A DNA stretch of 5,693 nt, taken from assembly GCA_026014605.1 (NCBI GenBank), contig JAOZIC010000222.1, positions 1 through 5,693 on the forward strand, read 5' to 3'. Made by a program: the position numbers and the translations under genes. Each line of letters begins with the position of its first letter. Position 1 is the first letter of the stretch. The notes under the pieces were generated by a model. It searched no databases, was not told the DNA's origin, and saw nothing but the letters and a program-made list of their open reading frames with translations. Positions 1 through 5,052 of the stretch are shown here, one piece after another. This DNA is from Candidatus Bathyarchaeota archaeon (GTDB taxonomy: Archaea; Thermoproteota; Bathyarchaeia; Bathyarchaeales; Bathyarchaeaceae).

Positions 1-433
1 TGTGTGCTTCTTTAATTATTGGACCAATTACTTTGAGGACTTTTGTGCCCCTTTCTGTGACCACGTATCGGGGTTCGGTACCGCTACGGGTTTTTTCTTC
101 TTCAACTAGACCTCTGTTCCAAAGTAGTCGTATAAGCGATTTCAGGCGTGTTTCATCCATTTTGAACTCGTGTTTTAGCTGTTTTTCTCTCATTGGTCCT
201 TTAGAAACAAGTGTACACAAGATTTTGAGGCACAACATCAGCTTTGATTCATGTACAGTTTCAACAGTTGGGTCATCTAAAGCAACCTGTTCAGGTTCTT
301 TAACTGGTTCTTTTGTGGCAAACATTGTATTTGCTTGTTCAACACTTTCTTTTGGTGCAAGCAACGATTTGGCTAAATCGATTGGTTCCCTTGATGCAAA
401 TATTGATTTTGCTTTTTTTAATGCTGTTGACAT
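1..433 (-). CDS. Winged-helix DNA-binding protein with N-terminal 13-residue repeats (partial, runs off left edge)
   Basis: Reading the minus strand from ATG 433-431 gives 144 open codons to the window edge, so the C-terminus is missing. The next in-frame codon upstream that matters is a TAA at 469-467 with no ATG, GTG or TTG between, so this start is well supported. Residues 8-46 are three tandem repeats: AKSIFASREPIDL, AKSLLAPKESVEQ and ANTMFATKEPVKE. A Pro/Glu-rich linker follows (about 47-62). Residues 63-140 look like a wHTH domain: helix (SKLMLCLKILCTL), the KGPMREKQLKHEF turn region, a recognition-helix-like segment (ETRLKSLIRLLWNRGLV) and a beta wing ending in YVVTERGTKVL. The Y-x-x-T-E-x-G pattern is typical of archaeal small wHTH families such as HTH_45 (PF14947). 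The role is inferred to be a soluble transcription regulator; target unknown. It is divergent from the helical-repeat gene at 653 and may control the shared region. The antisense plus-strand ORF here is its Ser-rich shadow. Confidence 0.85.
   Translation of the reverse strand, partial: MSTALKKAKSIFASREPIDLAKSLLAPKESVEQANTMFATKEPVKEPEQVALDDPTVETVHESKLMLCLKILCTLVSKGPMREKQLKHEFKMDETRLKSLIRLLWNRGLVEEEKTRSGTEPRYVVTERGTKVLKVIGPIIKEAH
296..412 (-). repeat. Three tandem 39-nt coding repeats (13 residues each)
   Basis: In the wHTH gene, codons 8-20 (412-374), 21-33 (373-335) and 34-46 (334-296) encode a repeated pattern: A-[KN]-[ST]-[ILM]-[FL]-A-[SPT]-[KR]-E-[PS]-[IV], then two variable residues. The copies differ at many synonymous positions, so the repeat is conserved as protein rather than as recent DNA duplication. 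Confidence 0.8.
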
Positions 434-465
434 AGGCTCGCCAACTGTGTATTTGTTGGACTTTT

Positions 466-475
466 TTTAATATCA
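466..475 (-). promoter_or_regulatory. Possible TATA box for the wHTH gene
   Basis: On the minus strand the AT-rich stretch GATATTAAAAAAAG lies about 35 nt upstream of the ATG at 433. That spacing would put the transcription start about 10 nt before the start codon, a short leader of the kind common in archaea. The match to the archaeal TATA consensus is weak. Confidence 0.3.
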
Positions 476-567
476 CTTGTGAAGCACGGATGTAAATTCA
501 AAATCATTAGTGCTACACATGTACACATTGCTTTCTTTGTTACAGGCTGGCGTATTTGGAATAAACT

Positions 568-594
568 ATTACGTTTTTGGAATGTTTACGTAAT
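568..594. promoter_or_regulatory. Candidate operator: inverted repeat ATTACGT-N13-ACGTAAT
   Basis: The arms 568-574 and 588-594 are perfect 7-bp inverted repeats. Their centres are 20 bp apart, about two helical turns, which suits a dimeric DNA-binding protein. The site ends 11 bp before the TATA-like box of the downstream gene. It lies between two divergent genes, one of which encodes a wHTH protein, so autoregulation or control of the helical-repeat gene is plausible. The binding role is inferred. Confidence 0.4.
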
Positions 595-605
595 TTCAAT
601 AAAAA

Positions 606-613
606 CTTATATC
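606..613 (+). promoter_or_regulatory. TATA box for the helical-repeat gene
   Basis: CTTATATC preceded by an A-rich stretch resembles the archaeal TATA box. Its centre is about 43 bp before ATG 653, predicting a transcription start near 635 and a leader of about 18 nt. No clear Shine-Dalgarno sequence precedes the ATG. Confidence 0.45.
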
Positions 614-652
614 ATTACATCGGATAGCGTTGTAGCTAGGCGAACAAAAAAG

Positions 653-1312
653 ATGACACCAGCCGAAGAACACATAGAAAAAGCAATCAACGCACTGGCG
701 CAAGAAAACTACTACGAAGCAATGACCAATTTTACCAAGGCATACAACCTCACAGGTAATATAAAACCGCTTATGATGAGCGCAGACGCCAGTTTCAAAC
801 TTGCTACGAACTATTTAAAAAACGAAGACCTACGCAACTGGGACACCTTTTCGTTGAACGCTATTGACCACTTCGAAACATGTGTACGTTACACAACCTC
901 AGATGAGATCCGAAAAATGGCTCAAGACCAAATCAACAAAATAAAAGAACTTCGCCAAAAAGTTCAAGCCTCTGAAAAACACTCTGAAGGAGTACAAGCA
1001 TTAAAAGAAGGCATGGAACACTTCCAAAACAAAGATTACTTCAAGGCATCTTCATGTTTTTTGAAATCCTACAACATTTCTGGTGATGCACAAACACTGT
1101 TTTTCGCAGCAGAAGCAGAACTACAGTTAAGCACTACCTATTTGGACATGAACGACGAAAAGAACTGGAGAGAACGCTCAAAAACAGCAATTCAGTGGTT
1201 CAACATGGTCATAAAATATTCTGATTCATCTGAGCTTAAAGAAAAGGCTGCAGCGCGAATCAAACTAATAGAAGACTTCATGAACAAATATGACAGTCTC
1301 ATGCACATATGA
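653..1312 (+). CDS. TPR-like helical protein built from a 109-residue tandem duplication
   Basis: The 219-residue product starts MTPAEEHIEK. A GTG at 479 in the same frame would add 58 residues, but these are not helical-repeat-like and would span the operator and TATA box, so ATG 653 is preferred. The protein is almost entirely predicted helix, with no signal peptide or membrane segment, so it is probably cytoplasmic. Residues 11-103 and 120-212 align without gaps at an offset of 109: ENYYEAMTNFTKAYNLTGN matches KDYFKASSCFLKSYNISGD, NW at 62-63 matches NW at 171-172, and HF at 73-74 matches WF at 182-183. The helix pairs with small residues and aromatic spacing resemble tetratricopeptide repeats, so a scaffold or protein-binding role is likely. 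I do not recognise a specific family, and an unrelated helical-hairpin fold is possible. It is divergent from the wHTH gene, with no co-directional neighbour within 360 bp. Confidence 0.8.
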   Translation: MTPAEEHIEKAINALAQENYYEAMTNFTKAYNLTGNIKPLMMSADASFKLATNYLKNEDLRNWDTFSLNAIDHFETCVRYTTSDEIRKMAQDQINKIKELRQKVQASEKHSEGVQALKEGMEHFQNKDYFKASSCFLKSYNISGDAQTLFFAAEAELQLSTTYLDMNDEKNWRERSKTAIQWFNMVIKYSDSSELKEKAAARIKLIEDFMNKYDSLMHI

Positions 1313-1321
1313 TGTCTTGTC

Positions 1322-1374
1322 TGAGCCGTAAGAATAACGGGTCACATTTCAGACTTCAAACATATTTGAAGACT
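1322..1374 (+). other. Two consecutive hairpins in the 3' region of the helical-repeat gene
   Basis: Hairpin one pairs 1322-1329 with 1337-1344 (TGAGCCGT and ACGGGTCA, one G-G mismatch, 7-nt loop). Hairpin two pairs 1354-1360 with 1365-1371 (CTTCAAA and TTTGAAG, 4-nt loop CATA) and gains two more pairs beyond an A-A mismatch. They lie 9 and 38 nt after the TGA stop, so they could protect the mRNA 3' end or assist termination. This is inferred from complementarity only. Confidence 0.4.
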
Positions 1375-1401
1375 AATAACAGAACATTGTTGAAAACTAC
1401 C

Positions 1402-1407
1402 TTTTTT
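1402..1407 (+). terminator. Possible oligo-T terminator of the helical-repeat gene
   Basis: A run of six T residues on the coding strand lies about 90 nt after the stop codon and downstream of two hairpins. Archaeal RNA polymerase terminates at T-tracts without needing a hairpin, but this run is short. Confidence 0.3.
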
Positions 1408-1481
1408 CAGAAAAACCAAAGGAAAACATTAACTCAACTTTGATTTGCCGCTTTTCAAAAGCACAGATTGGTAGGAAGGGC

Positions 1482-1556
1482 GGCGCACAAGTCTTTGAGT
1501 ATTCTCATTGTATGAACTACATCCTATTGGTCACGAGCCCGAACCGCTTGTGCGCC
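1482..1556. other. 75-nt element closed by a perfect 10-bp inverted repeat; possible structured RNA
   Basis: GGCGCACAAG at 1482-1491 is perfectly complementary to CTTGTGCGCC at 1547-1556, with a further T-G pair inside. Two small hairpins can form within on the plus strand: TGAG-TATT-CTCA (1496-1507) and TGTA-TGAAC-TACA (1509-1521). A third, weak pairing joins 1529-1531 to 1543-1545. The stem is GC-rich within an AT-rich intergenic region. It does not match a tRNA, because no T-arm or anticodon arm is in register. A non-coding RNA, a leader structure or a small inverted-repeat element are all possible; the strand is unknown. Confidence 0.4.
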
Positions 1557-1648
1557 ACTAAACAAGTTACATCCGAACCATGTTTGAAAAATTTGTTCAC
1601 ATAAAATATTGACGGCTATACAGAACAATAGAATCTAAGTGCCAAAAA

Positions 1649-1656
1649 CATATAGC
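1649..1656 (+). promoter_or_regulatory. TATA box for the zinc ribbon-UPF0145 gene
   Basis: CATATAGC preceded by A-rich sequence is centred about 25 bp upstream of ATG 1677. Archaeal transcription starts about 22-27 bp after the TATA centre, so the mRNA would begin at or very near the start codon. Confidence 0.5.
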
Positions 1657-1676
1657 ACATTTCAACTATTGATATC

Positions 1677-2117
1677 ATGATTAAAATGTCAGAACAAACA
1701 TGTCCAAAATGCAAAAAAAGTTCACCTGCTGGCTCAAGTTTTTGCCAAAACTGTGGCGCAGCACTGGATACACCTCAAATAACTGGGGTACTTGTGGTTA
1801 CAACCTCAACTATTCCAGACTACGAAGTCGTTAGAGTACTCGGTACAGTTCACGGAATTACCGTGCGTACACGTGGAGTAGGCGGAAAAATAATGGCAGG
1901 AATAGAAGGAATGTTCGGAGGCGAAGTAACCTCCTATAGTTCAGAAGCAGAAAAAGCCCGAAAAGAATCCATGGACCGGCTAATCGAAAACGCCAAAACC
2001 ATGGGCGCAAACGCAGTAATCCGCACAGACTTCGAAACAAGCGACATACTAAACGGAACCGCCACCATATTCTCAGCATACGGAACAGCAGCAATCATAC
2101 GACCAACCACGAAATAA
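1677..2117 (+). CDS. Zinc ribbon fused to a YbjQ/UPF0145 family domain
   Basis: The product is 146 residues. Residues 9-26 form a zinc ribbon with C9, C12, C23 and C26 (CPKC and CQNC knuckles). Residues 37-142 match the YbjQ/UPF0145 family (PF01906, DUF74): V-x-V-V-T-T-S-T-I-P, then YEVVRVLGTVHGITVR, RGVGGKIMAGIEGMFGGEV, then ARKESMDRLIENAKTMGANAVI and a closing YGTAAII strand. Stand-alone members are about 105 residues and known structures are ring-forming oligomers of uncertain function; the suggested heavy-metal-binding role is unproven. The protein is probably cytoplasmic. ATG 1677 is favoured because the TATA box predicts a leaderless transcript; ATG 1686 (Met4) is an alternative, and neither has a Shine-Dalgarno site. 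The gene converges on the tRNA-Gly gene with 13 bp between. Family assignment is strong; cellular role unknown. Confidence 0.92.
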   Translation: MIKMSEQTCPKCKKSSPAGSSFCQNCGAALDTPQITGVLVVTTSTIPDYEVVRVLGTVHGITVRTRGVGGKIMAGIEGMFGGEVTSYSSEAEKARKESMDRLIENAKTMGANAVIRTDFETSDILNGTATIFSAYGTAAIIRPTTK

Positions 2118-2128
2118 CAATAAAATTT
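2112..2128 (-). terminator. T-rich terminator of tRNA-Gly
   Basis: Directly after the tRNA 3' end, the minus strand reads AAATTTTATTGTTATTT, a T-rich tract suited to archaeal intrinsic termination. It overlaps the stop codon of the convergent UPF0145 gene. Confidence 0.5.
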
Positions 2129-2130
2129 GG

Positions 2131-2204
2131 TGCGGTCGCCGGGATTTGAACCCGAGTACCCGGCTTGGGAAGCCGGGGTCCTGACCAGACTAGACTACGA
2201 CCGC
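2131..2204 (-). tRNA. tRNA-Gly, anticodon CCC
   Basis: The minus strand folds as a complete 74-nt cloverleaf. The acceptor stem GCGGTCG pairs perfectly with CGACCGC, with discriminator A at 2131. The D arm has a GTCT/GGAC stem with one T-G pair and the conserved A14, G18-G19 and A21. The anticodon stem CCGGC/GCCGG closes the loop TTCCCAA, which places anticodon CCC at 2169-2167, reading the glycine codon GGG. The variable loop is 4 nt (GTAC). The T arm TCGGG/CCCGG has one T-G pair and the loop TTCAAAT. There is no intron and CCA is not encoded, as is usual in many archaea. It lies 36 bp after the lysS stop on the same strand, and may be transcribed from its own TATA box, by read-through from lysS, or both. 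Confidence 0.96.
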
Positions 2205-2232
2205 ATAGAATAATCTAGTTGCAAACGCAACA

Positions 2233-2240
2233 ATTTATGC
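2233..2240 (-). promoter_or_regulatory. TATA box for tRNA-Gly
   Basis: On the minus strand GCATAAAT lies directly after the lysS stop codon, with its centre about 32 bp upstream of the mature tRNA 5' end. That predicts a transcription start a few nucleotides before the tRNA and a short 5' leader for RNase P to remove. Confidence 0.45.
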
Positions 2241-3836
2241 TTAGCTTTTGGTTGCCCTCTTCAACGCGTCTATGACGTTTTCTTTTCCCATCGCCAGCAC
2301 GTAAGGACCTAACCTTGGACCCTGCGGAGCACCCAACAAAACCGTGTAAAGTACCTTGAAGAACTTTCCAGGCTTAATATTGTTACTTTTCGCGATGTTA
2401 AAAACAGCACTTTGAATCTCCTCTTCAGTAGCAGGCGTTTGTAGCGCGTCGATTAGCTGTGTTACAGCTGCACGTTCTTGCTCGTTAAGTTCTACCGCTT
2501 TTTCTGTAATCTCACTGAAATCCTTAGACCAGTTAAGAGCATAACCAATCCGCTGCTTAAGGTCATCTGTTAGTCCCTCTTTTCCGTAGCCATAGCCCTG
2601 CAGTTTCTCGAACACAAAGTCTACTTCAGAGCCCTCGGGCGCAAGCTTCGCAAGAAACGTCAACAAGTTATATGGAACATGCACACCCGGTTCAGACGGG
2701 ATATTAAACAGGCAACAGTACTTGTAGAGCCCAGAAAGTTTGGCTTTCTCTTTTTTGTCCAAGCCCGGTTTTTTACCGAAGTAGATGTCTTCGAGTTCGT
2801 CAAATTCGTTCATGTACTGCGGAATATCAGTAACCGAAAGGCTTCTGGCGCCAACAAACCGCTTCAGTGTTAAAAGTAACAAAGAGTGTGGAGCACCATA
2901 CCTGAACCAGACCTGCGGAGTGAAAACGTTGCCTGCAGATTTGCTGATTTTTTTCCCGCTTTTGTCCAGATACATTTCGTAGCGTGCATGTGAGGGCGGT
3001 GCCCAGTGGAATACTTCGTTGCAGATTCTGTCGTTGACCCTAACCGAATCTGAGATATCTTTTCCAAAAGGCTCAAAACGGATGTCCAAGGCGTTCCATC
3101 TGACGGCGAACTCAACTTTCCAGCCGAGTTTTCCTTCTGCTTTGGTGATGTCTGCTTCGCCTTTGTGTCCGCAGCCTTCAAGCATCTTGCCTCTGACTTC
3201 TAGTCCTTCGCAGGTGTACAAGACCTTGTTTTCATCCTCTAAAAACGTGTGAGCCTTAGTTGTGTAAATGCGACCACAGTTTGCGCAGATTGCAAAATAT
3301 GGCAGGACTTCAACAAACTTTTCTTGCCCTACTTCGTCTTTTACGATTTCGCCAACCTGTTGGGCGTTGGTTAGAATTGTTCTAATCTGTTCAGTAAACA
3401 GTCCCTGTTCGTACGACTTCTTTGCAGACTTGAACGTGTATTTTATTCCGCTCTGGTCTAGTGACTCTAGCAGCAGGCTTGTCATGTGTTCGCCAAAACT
3501 GTTGTGGCATCCTTCAAGGTCTGGAATCGAAGTAACCGGATAACCCAAATGTTTACTCAAAGAGTCCGGAAGCCCAGCTGGAACCTTTCTGAGTCCGTCT
3601 AGGTCGTCGGCAAAGGCGATGTATTCTGATTTGTATCCTTGCTCCTGAAGCGCCAAAGTAACCGCATATGAACGTGCACAGTCCGCAAAGCTGCCGATGT
3701 GTGGAAAACCAGAAGCGCCCAGTCCGCTTTCTGTTCTGATTAAGTCCATGTTTCTGCCTAGTTTTTTTTCTCTTTCCACTATTTTTACGGCGGTTTTGTC
3801 GTACCATGTTCCGTGTCCAATAATCTTGTCTGGCAT
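2241..3836 (-). CDS. lysS: Class I lysyl-tRNA synthetase
   Basis: This 531-residue cytoplasmic enzyme attaches lysine to tRNA-Lys using ATP. Class I synthetase signatures are clear: the HIGH-type motif G43-FPHIGS-F50 (HIGS at 46-49) after the first strand, and the KMSKS-type motif KISKS at 296-300 inside DKSGKKISKSAGNVFTP. That combination with WYDKTA near the N-terminus and RVNDRICNEVFHWAPPSHARYE (about 267-287) is characteristic of LysRS-I, the form used by most archaea, not the class II enzyme of most bacteria and eukaryotes. An insertion at 184-224 carries CANC, C209 and CGH at 222-224, which could bind zinc. The C-terminal part is helical, as expected for the anticodon-binding domain. 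Length is normal and no key residue is missing. ATG 3836 is the natural start and gives a full-length N-terminus. A TATA-like box lies about 55 bp upstream; the Shine-Dalgarno site is weak. The tRNA-Gly gene follows on the same strand. Confidence 0.97.
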   Translation of the reverse strand: MPDKIIGHGTWYDKTAVKIVEREKKLGRNMDLIRTESGLGASGFPHIGSFADCARSYAVTLALQEQGYKSEYIAFADDLDGLRKVPAGLPDSLSKHLGYPVTSIPDLEGCHNSFGEHMTSLLLESLDQSGIKYTFKSAKKSYEQGLFTEQIRTILTNAQQVGEIVKDEVGQEKFVEVLPYFAICANCGRIYTTKAHTFLEDENKVLYTCEGLEVRGKMLEGCGHKGEADITKAEGKLGWKVEFAVRWNALDIRFEPFGKDISDSVRVNDRICNEVFHWAPPSHARYEMYLDKSGKKISKSAGNVFTPQVWFRYGAPHSLLLLTLKRFVGARSLSVTDIPQYMNEFDELEDIYFGKKPGLDKKEKAKLSGLYKYCCLFNIPSEPGVHVPYNLLTFLAKLAPEGSEVDFVFEKLQGYGYGKEGLTDDLKQRIGYALNWSKDFSEITEKAVELNEQERAAVTQLIDALQTPATEEEIQSAVFNIAKSNNIKPGKFFKVLYTVLLGAPQGPRLGPYVLAMGKENVIDALKRATKS

Positions 3837-3888
3837 TGCTCAGGTTTCCTTTTTGGTTACATACAAATATTGGGTAGTAGGATAAAAA

Positions 3889-3895
3889 CATAAAG
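3889..3895 (-). promoter_or_regulatory. TATA box for lysS
   Basis: On the minus strand CTTTATG, followed by T-rich sequence, resembles the archaeal TATA box. It is centred near 3892, predicting transcription start near 3866 and a leader of about 30 nt before ATG 3836. Confidence 0.45.
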
Positions 3896-3952
3896 CGGTT
3901 ATGCCCAAAAACTATTGAAACAACCGTTCCAAAACTTGAAACGGCTATGCCG
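3896..3952. promoter_or_regulatory. Repeat-rich control region between lysS and the secreted-protein gene
   Basis: Two near-identical decamers, CGGTTATGCC (3896-3905) and CGGCTATGCC (3942-3951), flank two copies of TTGAAAC (3915-3921 and 3936-3942) spaced 21 bp apart. An imperfect dyad spans 3924-3944 (CCGTT, then CAA, centre AAC, TTG, AACGG, one mismatch per arm). A second dyad, CGGC-TAT-GCCG, covers 3942-3952 and shares bases with the first, so as RNA the two hairpins would exclude each other. The cluster sits upstream of both divergent promoters, so one or more operators are plausible. Confidence 0.4.
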
Positions 3953-3964
3953 CAGTGTCCCTTA

Positions 3965-3972
3965 ACTTAAAG
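3965..3972 (+). promoter_or_regulatory. Possible TATA box for the secreted-protein gene
   Basis: ACTTAAAG is the best AT-rich match at a suitable distance from ATG 4004. It would give a very short leader (about 10-13 nt) just able to hold the Shine-Dalgarno site, so the call is weak. Confidence 0.25.
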
Positions 3973-3992
3973 TTTAGACAATAGTTCAGAAT

Positions 3993-3997
3993 GGTGA
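3993..3997 (+). promoter_or_regulatory. Shine-Dalgarno site GGTGA deciding the start at 4004
   Basis: GGTGA lies 6 nt before ATG 4004 and complements the archaeal 16S rRNA 3' end. It is the clearest ribosome binding site in the window; the other complete genes seem to lack one. A nearby ATG at 3991 is in another frame. Confidence 0.65.
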
Positions 3998-4003
3998 AAA
4001 ACG

Positions 4004-5026
4004 ATGAAAACAAGTCGAATTGCACTATTTGTCATCTTAGCAAGCATCATTGTAGCTGCGGTTCCAGCCTCAGCATTGTTAAACGAACAAACTGATGCCG
4101 ACCGCGCAGAAAAAATTCTTGAAATAGCCCAACGTGCCGAAGAACGAGTCGGAGACCTTATCGACTTGGTTTCTTTGAACACAACAGCAATCGACACCGC
4201 TGGACTACTTGATGAATTTAACCAAAACGTGACACTGTTTGAACAAGGCTCACAAAACGTCACAAACGCAGAAGAATGTTTGGCACTAGAAGACTACAAC
4301 GGAACAATCGAAAACGCAACTGAAGCACTTAGCATATTCAAAGAAGTTCTAACCAACATCCAATACATAATGGAAGAATCTGGAATCTCTAAAAGCGACA
4401 TCCTAGACGGACAAGGACTCCTAACAGCAATGGAACGGGCACTTGACCGAATAAACCGCCTAAGAATCATCTTGGAAGAATACGAAGAAACCTCCCCCGA
4501 AGAAGTGCTAGAAGCTCTTGAGCTTTTAGATGAAGCAACAACATACCTCAACATAGATGAAGCAAAACTGTGGCTGTTAGACGGCAACTTTACAGACGTC
4601 GCTGAGAACCTAACAATTGCTAACGGTTTGATATCTGATGCACACCAAATCCTAAAAGACATTGCCAAAGAAAACAACCTCAACAGGATAGGCAACTACC
4701 TTGCACAAATGGAACGCATACGCGAACGGTTCCGAGAACGATACCAATACGCTGGCGGGCAAGGCGTAGATGTGGACTCTATCTGGGCATCATTTGAGTA
4801 TGAAAACATGGAACAGTTCATGGAACAACTCCAAACCCTGACTGATGACGCTCAAGGAAACGCCAACATCCACGATGTAATGAAAGACCTCAAAGAAATC
4901 GGCAAAACAATACGAGATGTTGACAAAGCTCTGCAACAAGAAATTGCTCACGGTAGAGGTAACGGAAATCAAGGACAAGGCAACAACGGAAACGGTAATG
5001 GCAACGGTAACGGTAATGGGAACTAA
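4004..5026 (+). CDS. Secreted helical protein with N-glycosylation sequons and a Gly-Asn-rich tail
   Basis: The 340-residue product begins with a Sec signal peptide: MKTSR, hydrophobic core IALFVILASIIVAAV (6-20), and likely cleavage after the ASA at 22-24. The mature part is acidic and almost wholly helical, with heptad-like stretches (about 31-55, 136-182 and 217-247) that suggest helical bundles or coiled coil. Seven N-X-T sequons (N59, N75, N85, N99, N104, N195, N202) fit export and archaeal N-glycosylation. The C-terminus (about 317-340) is a low-complexity tail of Gly-Asn dipeptides; there is no C-terminal membrane anchor or sorting motif I recognise. The function is unknown; a cell-surface or secreted structural or binding role is plausible. 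The start is set by GGTGA 6 nt upstream. The gene converges on the membrane wHTH gene with 16 bp between stop codons. Antisense Ser-rich ORFs are shadows. Confidence 0.85.
   Translation: MKTSRIALFVILASIIVAAVPASALLNEQTDADRAEKILEIAQRAEERVGDLIDLVSLNTTAIDTAGLLDEFNQNVTLFEQGSQNVTNAEECLALEDYNGTIENATEALSIFKEVLTNIQYIMEESGISKSDILDGQGLLTAMERALDRINRLRIILEEYEETSPEEVLEALELLDEATTYLNIDEAKLWLLDGNFTDVAENLTIANGLISDAHQILKDIAKENNLNRIGNYLAQMERIRERFRERYQYAGGQGVDVDSIWASFEYENMEQFMEQLQTLTDDAQGNANIHDVMKDLKEIGKTIRDVDKALQQEIAHGRGNGNQGQGNNGNGNGNGNGNGN
4952..5023 (+). repeat. Hexamer-type repeat encoding the Gly-Asn tail
   Basis: The last 24 codons are dominated by GGN-AAY units, with the run most regular from about 4988 to 5023. 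Third positions vary between units (GGA, GGT, GGC, GGG and AAC, AAT). Such hexamers can change length by slippage in steps of two residues without a frameshift. Confidence 0.75.
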
Positions 5027-5038
5027 GTCCCACCAACC

Positions 5039-5052
5039 CTTTTTATTTTTTT
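5039..5052 (+). terminator. Oligo-T terminator of the secreted-protein gene
   Basis: After the TAA at 5024-5026 the plus strand reads CTTTTTATTTTTTT, a strong T-tract of the type that stops archaeal RNA polymerase. It overlaps the final codons of the convergent gene, where it encodes the terminal lysines and stop. Confidence 0.65.

Larger units (their letters stand above)
1313..1676. other. 364-bp non-coding stretch rich in inverted repeats
   Basis: No convincing protein gene is present on either strand. The stretch holds two hairpins just after the upstream stop codon (1322-1344 and 1351-1374), a T-run (1402-1407), a 13-bp palindrome GCTTTTCAAAAGC (1450-1462), a 75-nt element closed by a perfect 10-bp stem (1482-1556) and the TATA box of the next gene. 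A 43-codon ORF at 1312-1443 overlaps the upstream stop as TGATG but has no recognisable features. Confidence 0.6.

Noticed and set aside
33..470. Plus-strand ORF of 145 codons
   Set aside because: It is the Ser- and Phe-rich antisense shadow of the minus-strand wHTH gene, which has a proper domain and start codon.
479..652. 58-residue N-terminal extension of the helical-repeat protein from GTG 479
   Set aside because: The extension has no helical-repeat character and would be encoded across the candidate operator and TATA box; ATG 653 begins the duplicated unit cleanly.
1308..1324. C/D box guide RNA suggested by ATGATGT and CTGA
   Set aside because: The boxes are only 5 nt apart, too close for a guide sequence, and no C'/D' pair follows at the right distance.
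1482..1556. tRNA or tRNA remnant
   Set aside because: The closing stem is 10 bp with no T-arm, T-loop consensus or anticodon arm in register on either strand.
1858..2094. Minus-strand ORF rich in Leu, Arg and Phe
   Set aside because: It is fully antisense to the UPF0145 domain, and its composition is what reversing Glu/Ala/Lys-rich codons produces.
2870..3891. Several ORFs on both strands overlapping lysS
   Set aside because: All lie in other frames of a strongly supported synthetase gene and show no domain character.
3967..4695. Two Ser-rich minus-strand ORFs
   Set aside because: They are antisense to the secreted helical protein and have shadow-type composition.
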